Assembly: GCA_014529385.2 (NCBI GenBank)
Contig: CM043959.1
Location: 58,504,753 to 58,568,752, forward strand
DNA length: 64,000 nt
DNA from: Adiantum capillus-veneris
Lineage: Eukaryota > Streptophyta > Polypodiopsida > Polypodiales > Pteridaceae
Direction of reading: 5' to 3'
This document shows, in pieces, positions 11,370 to 21,967 of the stretch. A program made the translations under genes and the position numbers. Under the pieces are notes generated by a model. It made no database searches. It was not told the DNA's origin and worked only from the letters and a program-made list of their open reading frames with translations. Every line of letters begins with the position of its first letter. Positions within the stretch are counted from its first letter, which is position 1.

Positions 11370-11910
11370 GTCACAGGACAGAACCAAGCGAATAGGGCCC
11401 TTTGGAGATTCTTGGGCCCCTATTCGCTTGGTTCTGACTCAAGTGACGTCACCTTTTATGACATTAGCACACGGGACAAAACCAAGCAAATAGGGCCCTT
11501 CGGAGATTCTGACTCAAGTGATGTCACCTTTTATGACATTAGCGCACGGGACAGAACCAAGCAAATAGGGGCCTTCGGAGATTCTTGGCCCCCTATTCAC
11601 TTGGTTCAGACTCAAGTGATCACCTTTTATGACATTAGCGCACGGGACAGAACCAAGTGAATAGGGGCCATCGGAGATTCTTGGGGCCCTATTCGCTTGG
11701 TTCTGACTCAAGTGACGTAACCTTTTATGACATTAGCGCACGGGACAGAACCAAGTGAATAGGGCCCTTCGGAGATTCTTGGACCCCCTACTCGCTTGGT
11801 TCTGACTCAACTAACGTCACCTCTTATGACATTAGCGCACGGGACAGAACCAAGCGAATAGAGACCTTGAGGGGTACTTGAGGCTCAATATTCGCTTGGT
11901 TATGACACCA
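11370..11910. repeat. Dyad-repeat array 4, about five units
   Basis: Units of about 90-115 bp read GGGACAGAACCAAGCGAATA, GGGCCCTTCGGAGATTCTTG, GGGCCCCTATTCGCTTGGTT, CTGACTCAAGTGACGTCACC, TTTTATGACATTAGCGCAC. The AACCAAGCGAATAGGG / CCCTATTCGCTTGGTT arms are inverse. CCAAGCGAA is the same core as in arrays 2 and 3. Each unit also carries the palindrome TGACGTCA, a CRE/bZIP-type site, or a near version. The array ends about 30 bp before the first usable start of gene 4. Confidence 0.8.
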
Positions 11911-11940
11911 AATAGTTTTGGCTTGCTTTTTCTTTCACTC

Positions 11941-13716
11941 ATGGGGATCATAGTCCTGGAGAGAGACGTGAGCAAGGATACATGTGCAGAAAAACTATTC
12001 ACGTTCTTATACAACGCCCGTGCTCATCAGCGTGCACTAGAACTATCAGGAATGTTTAATGTAGAGTTTTCTATACAGAGGATTATAGATTGCTCATTTG
12101 AGTACCTACAAACCCATTTGCAACAGTATGAGGCAGTCACTTGTGACAATTCCATGACAGTTGATGGCATGAGATATGTGCACCCAGCTGACCTTGACCC
12201 TGACAAGAGTGCTTCAAGGAGACTGAATCGCGGTCTAGAAAAGTGTCCCTCCAATGCATTTCTTGTACAAGACAGGTGTATGAAGCACTTCAAAAAATAT
12301 CGCTTAGTGGAATTCTACCACGGGTTTGTTTGTTACTTATACTTGCAGACAGATGGTGAGTCAGAGACTTCCCAGTCAACAACTTTCGATAGTTGTCCAT
12401 TGGCGCCGGAGGAAGAGGTAGAGGATGTGGAGGTGCAGTTCGACCCAGAAGAAGAGCGAGTAGAGGTACTAAAGGAAACATTTGATACGGGCTTAACTCT
12501 TGTTTCTCTTGCGGATGCAGCAATAGGGTGCAAGCAAGAAAGTCCAAGTAAGGAAGTGACTTTGTCTCTGAATTGTGCTCCCAGCTTTGCTATGGCGGGC
12601 GACACCCACTATGTTCTGCTCACAGATATCATGCATGAGCTCAATATACGGGAGGACTACTGCCTAGTTGCAATTGCAAATTTTTGTGAGGCAGACATGG
12701 GGTTTGTGGATGATGATAGAGTGGACCAACATCTTATTGCTGACACAGTTGTTCGCGACTCACAATTCACTTCAGGGTGGCAACTGATCAAAGATACATT
12801 CAATGAAGCGAAGTCCGGAGAGGCCAATTTTCCAACAGATGAGCAATTTGAATCGACAACAAAACAACTCAGCTTGGAAAACATGGGTAGGCCGTGGCAC
12901 CCAGAGATCATGTAATGAATAGTCAGTCTATTCACTTGTGGGGGAGGCCGATGCTGGAAATGGACGAGAATCAGATCGTAACTTTTGTTGTGCATTTAGA
13001 TGGTATCGAAGATGGCCCAGTGATAAAATATCATGATCATTTTTTTTGTTGAGAGGTGCTAGTGTATGACGATAGTTTCCTTAGAAGAGCGGGAGGCTCA
13101 CTGCAAGGGCTTGTCACTGGAGTCCAAGGCAAGGATGCGGAGTTGTCTCACTACATCGGGCGTTTCAACCATAAAAAGGTTTGTAGAAACAATTCAAATA
13201 CTTGGCAATTGTACTCATCTCACTTACAGCCCATAAATTCATTACAATTTTTTATGTAGATCATAATATACCACAAGGAATACTCCGATGACAATGCAAA
13301 GTTCCCACTGTTTGCAATGAAAGTTATTACAAGATTGTGTGGTGGGCACCCCCTCCCACTAAACGCAGAAAGACTAATTCTGATTGAGAAGCAGTTTTCT
13401 CTACGCGTATTTGGCATTGGGTATGGGTGCCAAGCACTCATAGCCCCCTATTTCATGTCCTACACAGCTCAGGCTCTGGCTGCAGGGGTTGAAGACCCGG
13501 AAAGCTTAGTCCATACAACAAGCGGTTGTTTCTGGGGGAAAGAAGGCGCCTAATGCCCGTGGGGATGCTACTATCAACAAAGGAACCAGCTCGTCTACAG
13601 AGCTTGCACATCGAAGAGGTACAAAGTGAGGAAGAAGGAGGTGCATCGAAGAAGATAAAAACAACGGGCTTAGGTCCATTTTCTCCCGCTCCTGACTCGT
13701 GACTGTCACCACCTCG
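11941..13716 (+). pseudogene. Gene 4 of the DNA element, unknown protein, interrupted by copia A
   Basis: The start chosen is ATG 11941, just after array 4; an upstream in-frame ATG at 11878 lies within the last repeat unit. The frame is open to TAA at 12913. It includes YVHPADLDPDK and an acidic patch EEEVEDVEVQFDPEEERVE. Coding resumes after 12950 (MLEMDENQIVTFVVHLDG), passes a TGA near 13050, and continues to a donor-like GTTTGT at about 13180. After an intron ending TTTATGTAG (13260) comes IIIYHKEYSDDN. The reading becomes uncertain near 13550, where another frame offers a basic GASKKIKTTG tail. No family is recognised. Copia A entered at 13717. Confidence 0.45.
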
Positions 13717-13908
13717 TGAAGGAGTACGAGCGAAAGTGCGACGTGAGAGAGAGTGCGAGAAGAAGAGCACAACGATATGGTGAACTCGCTCTACTGTAAT
13801 GTGTAGAGCATAGTGAGTTCTTATTAGGTTTTTACAAAACAATATGTGTACATACCTGGCGGCCCGCCCACTTACCTGGGCGACCACATTGGGCTTTATA
13901 CCCCAACA
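13717..13908 (-). repeat. Copia A 3' LTR
   Basis: On the minus strand it runs TGTTGGGGTATAAAGCCC to GTACTCCTTCA, with TG and CA ends. A purine-rich tract lies just before it in element orientation (+ strand 13909-13922). It matches the other LTRs of this family closely. Confidence 0.9.
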
Positions 13909-13997
13909 ACCTCCAACTTAAAGTCCAATGCGGTACTTTAAGTGTGAGAGAAGCTACTATACAAGCTAATATACAAGAGATGTAGAGAAGTGATGTA

Positions 13998-15869
13998 CTA
14001 CCCTACACCTAACTGCTTGCGAAAATGCGCAAAGCTCTCTGAGGGAAGTCCTTTTGTAAGTAGATCAGCAGGATTTTCTGTGGTGTGAACTTTGACAAGC
14101 TGAAGTTGCTTATCCTCGAGCATTTCCCTGATGAAATGATACTTCACATCCACATGCTTTGTCTTTGAGTGATAAACTGGATTGCGAGCCAATTGTATAG
14201 CACTTTGACTATCACAATATAACACGGCCATCTCTTCTTTGATTCCCAAATCTGTTATTAGTCGATTAAGCCAAATTGATTCTTTGCATGCCTCTGATGC
14301 TGCAACATATTCAACCTCTGTAGTAGACTGAGTAACACAATCTTGTAACCTAGAATGCCATGATACTGATCCACCAGCCAATGTAAAGACATACCCTGAC
14401 GTAGACCTTCGGTTGTCTAAGTCACCTGTATAATCTGAGTCTGTAAAACCCTTTACACTTAGCTCCTGACTCCCATAGCATATACGCATACTCTTTGTAG
14501 CTTTCAGGTATCTCAATATTCCTTCCACTGCCTCCCAATGTTTCTTGCCTGGGTTTGACATGTATCGACTTACTACTCCCACTGCAAATGCAATGTCTGG
14601 GCGAGTAGCAATCATTGCATACATCAAACTACCCACTGCAAACGCATATGGAATCTTATCCATTTGAGCCTGTTCTTACTCAAACACAGCACAATCTTGT
14701 TTGCTAAGTTTCACATATGGTGGCAATGGAACACTCAATGCCTTTCCCTTCACCATATTGAAACGTTGCAAAACTTTGTCAATATACTCTGTTTGAGATA
14801 ACCAAATCAACTTCTTTGATCTGTCTCTCTCAATGCGCATACCAAGTATATGACTTGCCTCACCCATGTCTTTCATGTCAAACGATTTTGCCATCTTTGC
14901 CTTCAAAGCTGAAATTTCTTCCAAGTGCTTGCCAGCAATCAACATGTCATCCGCATACAAAATAAGGATCAACCAACTACCATCCTTAGCCTTCTTTGTA
15001 TATAGACAGTGATCGAACTCACTACGTTTGTAGCCTTGAGAAAGCATAAACTTGTGGAATTTATGGTACCATGCCCTCGGTGATTGTTTTAAGCCATAAA
15101 GACTCTTTAACAACTGGCATACCCAATCTTCCTTGCCTTTCTCAACAAACCCTTCTGGCTGCTGCATGTAAATTTCCACATCTAAATCAATATGCAAGAA
15201 CGCTGTCTGGACATTCATTTGGTGCAACACCAAATCTAATATGGCAACCAATGCAAGAAAGCATCTCAATGTAGTCATCATGACCACCGGAGAGAAGACT
15301 TCATCAAAGTAAATGCCTTGTTCTTGCTTAAAGCCCTTGGCAACAAGCCTTGCTTTGTACTTTGGCTGACTATCATGAGCGGTGATCTTATACCTGTAAA
15401 CCCATTTACAAGGTAGAGCCTTTTTGCCCTGTGGTAATTTAACTAGCTTCCATGTCTGGTTTTTATGCAGAGCTGTCATCTCTGACTACATGGCCAATTG
15501 CCATTTCTCGGAGTCCTTCATTTGCACTGCTTCCTTGTAACATGAAGGCTCATTGCAATCAGTCAACATGACATAGTTCATAGATGGAACAAACCTATCA
15601 GGAGGTCGCGTGACACGTCTAGATCTACGCACAATAGGTGGCTCATGCTCAGCCACAACCTGTGGTTCCACTCTATCCTGTCCTTGCTTCTCTTGAGCCC
15701 GAACATTTTGTCTTGCACGTGCAGGTCCATCTTCTTCGAAGACAACTCTTCTAATCTCCTCAACCCTCTCTAGTTTAGAATGATATTTGGATTCATTAAA
15801 GTGAACATCATTGTTGCGGAAAACCTTTCTGGATTCGGGATCCCAAAGTCTATACCCTATCAAAATCAT
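13998..15869 (-). pseudogene. Copia A pol remnant: reverse transcriptase and RNase H
   Basis: The minus strand carries the linker region, then RT from LPCKWVYRYKITAHDS through KARLVAKGFKQEQGI, QTAFLHIDLDVEIYMQQPEGF and the catalytic YADDMLIAG. RNase H follows, with ASEACKESIWLNRL, CDSQSAIQLARNPV and the end motif ENPADLLTKGLP. The frame is broken by a stop near 15484 and one near 14670. Integrase is absent because of the internal deletion, so the element cannot insert on its own. In the RT segment it keeps ten bases that are missing in both B and C. Confidence 0.85.
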
Positions 15870-17285
15870 TAAATGAAAAGCCAGGCAAATAACCAGAACG
15901 AGACAAGATTTCCATTCCCTTCCTAGACATATGTCCTAACGGCTATTCCACAAAGAAACGTTCGGCTGCTTGGTTACATTGATTACATTTTTAGAGACAT
16001 TTGATACATAAATCATGTAAAGTCCTCCAGACTTTACTCCATGTGCTACAGTCATAGAACCCTTGGATATCTTCCACATGTTCTGTCCAAAAGTGGTGAC
16101 GTAGCCAGCATCATTAAGTAAACCTGTGGTGATCAAGCTCTTGGTAATTGCAGGAACATGTCTCACATTCTTCAGCGTGAAAGAAGAGCCATTCTGAAAC
16201 TTCAATTGAACATCTCCAACACCTAAGATCTCACATGTCTGCCCATTGCCTAGCCGAACATGATCTGTAGTGGTCACATAAGAGGTAAACCACTCCTTGT
16301 TTGGAGACACATGAAGTGATGCCCTTGAGTCTATAATCCAGTCACTCAGTGCATTTCCATCAGATGCTGTAAGAAGAGCTGAGTCCATTGTATTATTCAA
16401 GAAGTAGATGTCTCCTGACACTAGACTGTCATCCTCTGCAACAATGGTTGTCACATTTATTTCTTGAATCTTCACTGAGGACTTGTTCTTCTCACCATGG
16501 TCTTCAGCTTTCTCTTTGCCTTTTTCTGCTTTCCATTCTCTGCGGTCTCTTTTCATGTGACCCTTCTTGCCACAATGGTAGCATTCTATGTCACTCTTGC
16601 CTTTAGCACTGCGGGACTTGCTACGAGACTGATTCCTCTTTCCACCTTTGTACTTTTCTTTGGTCCTTCCCCTGACAACTAAGGCTGTTCCTTTGCCTTT
16701 GTCCATTGTCTTTCTATTGGTTTCTTCAGTAAGCAGACTTCCTTCTACACCTGCTATGTTCAAACCATCTGGAGGTGCACAATTACTCAAAGCTGTGCGA
16801 AAAGTGTCCCAACTTTTTGGCAATGTGATCAACAGGAACATAGCTCTAACAGGTTCATCAAACTTGACACCTTGAGCTGAGAACTGACTGTAGATTGTGT
16901 TGAATTCATTCAGATGATTGGACATAGGTGTCCCTTCTTTCATCTTCAAGTCAACAAGCTTCTTAAGCCAGTATACCTGCGAAGCTGCACTCTGCTTCTC
17001 ATAAAGATCACTCAGCTTTAACCATGCTTGATAAGCCGACATCTCGTCTGCTCTATTGAAGTAAACGCTTTCTGCCAAAGTCAGCATAATGGTAGAAAGT
17101 GCCAAATAATCCATTTCGCTCCATTCATCTTCGTCCATATCTTCTGGTTTTATCCCTTTGACCTTTATAGCTTTTATCTGCTTCTTTTGTACCAACACGT
17201 GCCAAATCTACTTCTTCCACAATGGGAAATTGGTTCCATCCAGCTTCTTGATATTGTAAAGAGCAGTGTCCTGTGATCTAGCCAT
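15870..17285 (-). pseudogene. Copia A gag and protease remnant
   Basis: Gag starts at ATG 17285 (minus), MARSQDTALYNIKKLDG, and meets a TAG about 25 codons later, where B and C have a Gln codon. The zinc knuckle is CYHCGKKGHMKRDRREW, in which the last Cys of CCHC is Arg. The protease active-site triplet reads DSR instead of DSG. The frame runs to a TAG near 15936, and the following integrase zinc-finger text stops at the deletion. Each defect alone would impair function. Confidence 0.85.
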
Positions 17286-18355
17286 AGCTACGCTTCACAG
17301 TAGTTTACTTTCCTGGTAAAAATTCGGCAGAGTTTCCCCTGTAAACTAAGCTCTGAACCAATATCAACCTGTCAAATGAACCAAGAAAGCTTTAGATTCT
17401 GCATAAATTTCGGCAAAGTCTCCTTTGTAAAATGGTTCTAGTGTACTCAATAACAGACCAAAAAACAGCTCAAAAAACACTGTCTCTCTGACACTGTAAG
17501 CTGTGGGTAAACCTGTCCTGCACCTGTACTGTCCTGTCAATGTCCTGTAAGCATAGACTGTGACAATGCCTGAACGGCAGTAAAGCAAAGATGCAATCCC
17601 AACTGTCTAACTCACAATCAATACATCCTAGCTGCCTACCTAAGGGTGCTCGAGGGATCGCTCCAAGACCTGTATCACTGAAAGGATCTCAACATTTGAG
17701 AATCCCCTAGCTCAATAAAACCTCACTCGACCCTCAACAAAGGCTGCAGTAAATCTGACAGTACATAGACTTCCCACAAAGTCATACATCCACAAATTTC
17801 CCACTATATGCTGTAACCGCTGCGGCGGTTGTTTGCTGCGTGACTCACAGCTAGCAAACCCTCAACAAACATACATCATCTCTGACAATACATCCCATGT
17901 GGAAGTACCTGCAATTTCAGGATGAAATCTGGAATATCAAGCAGCAAACACAAGCTACCTGATGAACTAGTGGATGTCGCCTACAGTCTGTGTGTATATG
18001 CGCCCGTGTCGTATGTGACTCGCCTCTAAGAACTGTGAGCCGTCCTTCGATGTGTAGACAGCCACAAATCAACACTCTGGGAGTGTCGATATCCTCAGCA
18101 CCTGTAGTCGTAGGCTGAAAACCCCAATTTTGCAGAGTCGGATCTGCACGCGCCGAGACCGCGTAGTCGAAAATGGCCTGCGCAGACCTTTGTCGAAGCC
18201 GAACGGTGGCCGAGATGACCTCAGAATGAATTTCTGACAACACCAAGTCCTTCGGGCTAGCCCACGAGATTTGGGGCCGTGTCTTCGCCTGTCGAATTTC
18301 ACTCCAATCTGAGCTGGTGACTCTAGCCTCCTGCAGTGCTGCCTCGAGCCTCGAT

Positions 18356-18373
18356 CTGAGCTCTGATACCAGT
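18356..18373 (-). other. Copia A primer-binding site
   Basis: Next to the 5' LTR the minus strand reads ACTGGTATCAGAGCTCAG. TGGTATCAGAGC is the initiator tRNA-Met complement used by most plant copia elements. The same sequence flanks the 5' LTRs of B (35227-35244) and C (41722-41739). Confidence 0.85.
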
Positions 18374-18565
18374 TGAAGGAGTACGAGCAGAAGTGCGACG
18401 CGAGAGAGAGTGCAAGAAGAAGAGCACGACAATATGGTGAACTCGCTCTACTGTAATGTGTAGAGCATAGTGAGTTCTTATTAGGTTTTTACAAAAGAAT
18501 ATGTGTACATACCTGGCGGCCCGCCCACTTACATGGGCGACCGCATTGGGCTTTAAACCCCAACA
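18374..18565 (-). repeat. Copia A 5' LTR
   Basis: 192 bp, matching the 3' LTR with about ten substitutions. After its end the 5-bp CCTCG duplication leads back into the interrupted DNA element. Confidence 0.9.
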
Positions 18566-18930
18566 CCTCGCATGGCGTTCTGCCGCATTTGAAGCTCCCC
18601 AAGCCATCTGTTTCTTCTGTTTGCGGATGTGTTGTAAAGACCGTGTAATTTCTGAACTCTTAAGAAGTTCCTTCTACCTTGCTCTATGAATTAGTCGTCT
18701 ATAAGTCCATTGGTGTAACTCTAATAGGCTATTGGTCTTATCTTTTCCTCCCCCATGTCTAGTGTGCTTAAAATAACCTGTTCTTGCCATGTAGTGGGTT
18801 TTTTCCATGCCTTGTGTGGACCATATTGATAGTGAGCCGTATGTCTTGGCAAAATATGGACCATGGTTGAACAGTATGTGCTGCATTGAAATAAAACAAA
18901 ATGGTCAGTAGAGTACAATTTAAAATTTTG

Positions 18931-21275
18931 TTATGTATACGTAGAATGCCAACCCACCATGTAATGTGTTATATGTTGCCCACCCCAAATTGTAAGATAA
19001 CCCTTTTTCCAATCCAATAAGGCTACTTGAAATGATGTGAGCTTACTTTGGTCCCAAGAATGCTGCTCAACGTAGTGGAAAATTTTATCTAGTGATTTCC
19101 ACACGTTCGCCTTGTGATTCTGGATTGCCCCACCACCAGCATTGTCTTTAAACACTTTATGTAATTGTTTCCATTTGTTGAACAGGTTTCTCCTTTCTTC
19201 TCTATCTAAATCTTTGAGGCTAAACCCAAGAAACCTTCTTGCCTTCACTCCGCCTATCGATGCTTTCCTCGGTACCTTGTACCGACTTTGAGACCTTAGG
19301 GTCCTCTTCGATTTTGACATTGCCTCCATGCAAACCAATGTCTGAGAGCACTCCCTCTAATGCTTTGATCACTCTTTTTGACTCACTCTCTGGTTTTAAT
19401 GTCCATGCAAAACATATGTACAAATGAACCACCTTTTCAATTATTCGACAGAGTGCATGAAGTGTACAGACGTGAACTCTACTCAAAGGAATATCAAGCA
19501 CTGGTTTAAAAGTCTTATCTTGAAGATGTCTGTTGGGAGCTCTATTCCATTGCACACTCTCAAGAGATTGTGCATCAACCATGCAATATAAGCATGGATT
19601 TTCCACAGCTGCTCCGTGTGTTATGTTGTACATACACTTAAGAGTCTTTAAGTCACCTGCCATGTGCCATTCCACTGTGTAGTCACCAAATCCTTCCACT
19701 GAAAGAACGGCTCCGTTTCTTTGTTCACTGATGATAGAAGGAATTTGGGTTTGACCAAAAATCCAATCGAGGATTTCAAAATTTTCTTTATCAACCTGCA
19801 GTGAAAAACAAAAACACAAAATCAACAACCAAATAATCAATATTTTTGTTATCATAGAGTGAACGAAGTATACCTGAAATGATCCTAGAGTTAGAATGTT
19901 GTTTTCGGATTGCACGCTGAAGTATCGTGGATCCTCTTTTGTTATTGATGGATCCAGAGCTCTTTTCATGAGGGTAATGGTGACTCTCTCCAACTTCTTG
20001 TTCTTAAGGACCTCGCACTCGTCGAGCTTCAAAACAAACTTGAGAACCCCATCGCACTCCTCTCAACTGATATCAAAGAAGTGAACTGCATACCTTTGCA
20101 ATGCTTCAAGATCAACGAAGAGCTTGTTGTGCTCGTTAAACTGTACATCTCTACCGCCCTTGCCTAAGAACGTTGCTTCAATATGGAATGGTGACCCAAG
20201 TTTCTCAAACACCTCATCATTTACGTGCCGGCGAGCAACCTTTACATGTGATGGCTTTGGCAGCAATGATCCTCTCTGTAGTTTATTTTGAGACTTTTTA
20301 GCTAATGCTTTGAAGAGTGCCTTGTATCCCATCTGCGAGATGTCACTCTCATCAAGTATTGCTTGCACTTTCATTGGTTCCAGCTGATTCTCGTTCATGA
20401 AGGAGGTAAGTAGCCTCCCTTTCAACTTACGAAACTTTTTCTGAGTTATCATCTCTTCAACTACTTCTTTTGGACCTAGACGGCTGTAATGCACTCCGGC
20501 ATTGAAGCCTGCACCGTTCAAGTTTGGATGCAGTAAAGACCTGCCAAAAAAGCACCATGCGTTATGATCATGTATAGGAAAGTGTATCCATTTATTAATG
20601 AAGCACATTGAAGAAACAAACTTTGAGTTACCTTAAAGCTCGTATTCGTTTTTTCACGCCACCACTACGAACCTTCATGTTCTCAATGTTGCACAGATCT
20701 CGTTTTCTTTTCCGACTACCAAGCACGGTGTCTTTCTCTCGCAAATTTGTGATCTTCTTCTCAAGGCCTTGGATTGTCTCTCTGTTTGATGAAATCTTTT
20801 GAGAGCATGCTTCATTAAGTTTCTTCAACTGCATGTTCTCCATCGCGAGGAAGTTTCTTTGCCTTTCCGCATCCAATCCTCTCATTTCCAAATGTTCGGT
20901 GTATCCCAAGAGCCCATCCTTGCCATCGCATGTGAAATGTAAAAGGTTAGTGATATTAGCAAAGGGAGGTGGCGCATTTGTCGTAGGATCCTTTGGATAA
21001 ATAGACCCATCGGTCCACAAATCCAAATGATGTTCCTTGTTTGTCCTTCTAAGTTCTTTCTCCGGTTGAGATAAGAAAGACTCCCTCCTACGTTTCTGCA
21101 ACAATGCGTACTCTTGCAATACATCAACATGAAGATGATGTGTGTTCTTTCTTTGGGTAAGTGTTAAAGATGAAGGGGTTGAGGATTGTATGTTCAAATT
21201 AGTGTTTTCATCAGGAAAAGAAGCGTTCTCCATTCCTAGAGTTGATAGAGAAAAATACGGAGACTCGAAACTCAT
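18931..21275 (-). pseudogene. Gene 5 of the DNA element: transposase candidate with introns
   Basis: Exon 1 (21275-20632) starts MSFESPYFSLSTLG and encodes a coiled coil (MENMQLKKLNEACSQK) and a nuclear signal-like GSRKRKRD. An intron (20631-20541, GTAACT to TTGGCAG) leads to exon 2 (20540-19874), which has a TGA at about 20063. A second intron (19873-19796) leads to exon 3, frameshifted near 19290 and ending at about 18931. Exon 3 contains HMAGDLKTLKCMYN followed by PCLYCM, an Asp then Cys-x2-Cys pattern like that around a catalytic Asp in several eukaryotic transposases. This is the best candidate for the mobilising enzyme because it sits inside the right TIR. The superfamily is not recognised; it could be another element protein. 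Confidence 0.5.
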
Positions 21276-21559
21276 GAAATATCTCAGGTTTTGGGAGGGA
21301 AGGCCATATTCTCAAGTTTAGAGTTGATAGAGTTTGTGTGGCTTATGTTTCTGGAGGGAACGCTTGTAAGTTGGCATTTCAAATCATTAGTCAAATGGTT
21401 AGTTAGATTCTTGACAAGAGAACGAAGGATAAGAATGATAAAGACGGCGGCTACCTACCAAAGAATGTCATTTTCGCTTTTTGTTGTGCAGAAAAGTATC
21501 ACATAAAATGCACAATTTAACATTTTCATTTTCTCTCTCTAAGCCAACGTGGCACTTCT

Positions 21560-21600
21560 TACAGGGCCCAAAAGTGAGTCCAACTTTCTCCAAATGGGTC
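21560..21600 (-). repeat. Right terminal inverted repeat
   Basis: The + strand reads GGGCCCAAAAGTGAGTCCAA then CTTTCTCC (to 21591) and AAATGGGTCC (to 21601), the inverse of the left end at 3912-3952. Beyond it gypsy J leader sequence resumes. Confidence 0.65.
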
Positions 21601-21967
21601 CTCAAGCTTGCTACAAACGGTTGGTATTATTAATTGCATGAGGGTAAGTAGAATAGGGATTTATTATCCTTGGGGTGCGCATGCTTCGTGCAGTTAACGG
21701 GGTATCACCGTCGAGAGCTATGGTCTTAATAATGGAGTCCCAAGGGGCTTGCCTATGGCTTAACCATTGTTGAGCTATTAGAAGCTTGACAGTAACCGGT
21801 GCCGACTGGGCTATGATAAACCCTCTCTTCTATTCCTTGCAATTAATGATATTCCAAGCCACGGGTATAGATGCTTGAGTGCTTATCTTTGAAAGTAAAG
21901 AGGAGTAGCAACTAGGGCTTGAAGTGCCAAATTACAAGTAAAAATTTACACCTAAAACTTAGTTAGA
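21601..21967 (+). other. Gypsy J untranslated leader (right part)
   Basis: Non-coding sequence between the right TIR and the gag ATG at 21968. Together with 3887-3911 it forms the leader of J, about 390 bp, which is a normal length for gypsy elements. No other feature was seen. Confidence 0.5.

Larger units (their letters stand above)
13717..18565 (-). mobile_element. Ty1/copia element A, internally deleted, inserted in the DNA element
   Basis: Two 192-bp LTRs (13717-13908 and 18374-18565) flank a minus-strand gag and pol. CCTCG is present on both sides (13712-13716 and 18566-18570), a 5-bp target duplication. The element is about 700 bp shorter than relatives B and C because the integrase core is missing: text jumps at about 15860-15870 from the region after integrase straight into the gag-protease end. 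The LTRs differ at about 10 of 192 positions by eye, more than B or C, so A appears the oldest of the three. Confidence 0.9.
3912..21600. mobile_element. Large TIR-bounded DNA transposon carrying an H3-like gene
   Basis: The ends are inverted copies of one another: GGAGAAAGTTGGACTCAC followed by TTTT(T)GGGCC occurs at 3923 on the + strand and, reverse-complemented, ends at 21591. The flanks continue into the leader and gag of gypsy J, so the element looks like an insertion into J. A 6-bp CTCAAG occurs just outside both ends (3906-3911 and 21601-21606) and may be the target duplication, though the outermost TIR bases differ slightly in length. Total span is 17.7 kb, or about 12.8 kb without the nested copia A. 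Inside are at least five gene-like units on both strands and four arrays of dyad repeats. The superfamily is not recognised. The ORFs are damaged, so this copy is probably inactive. Confidence 0.6.
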
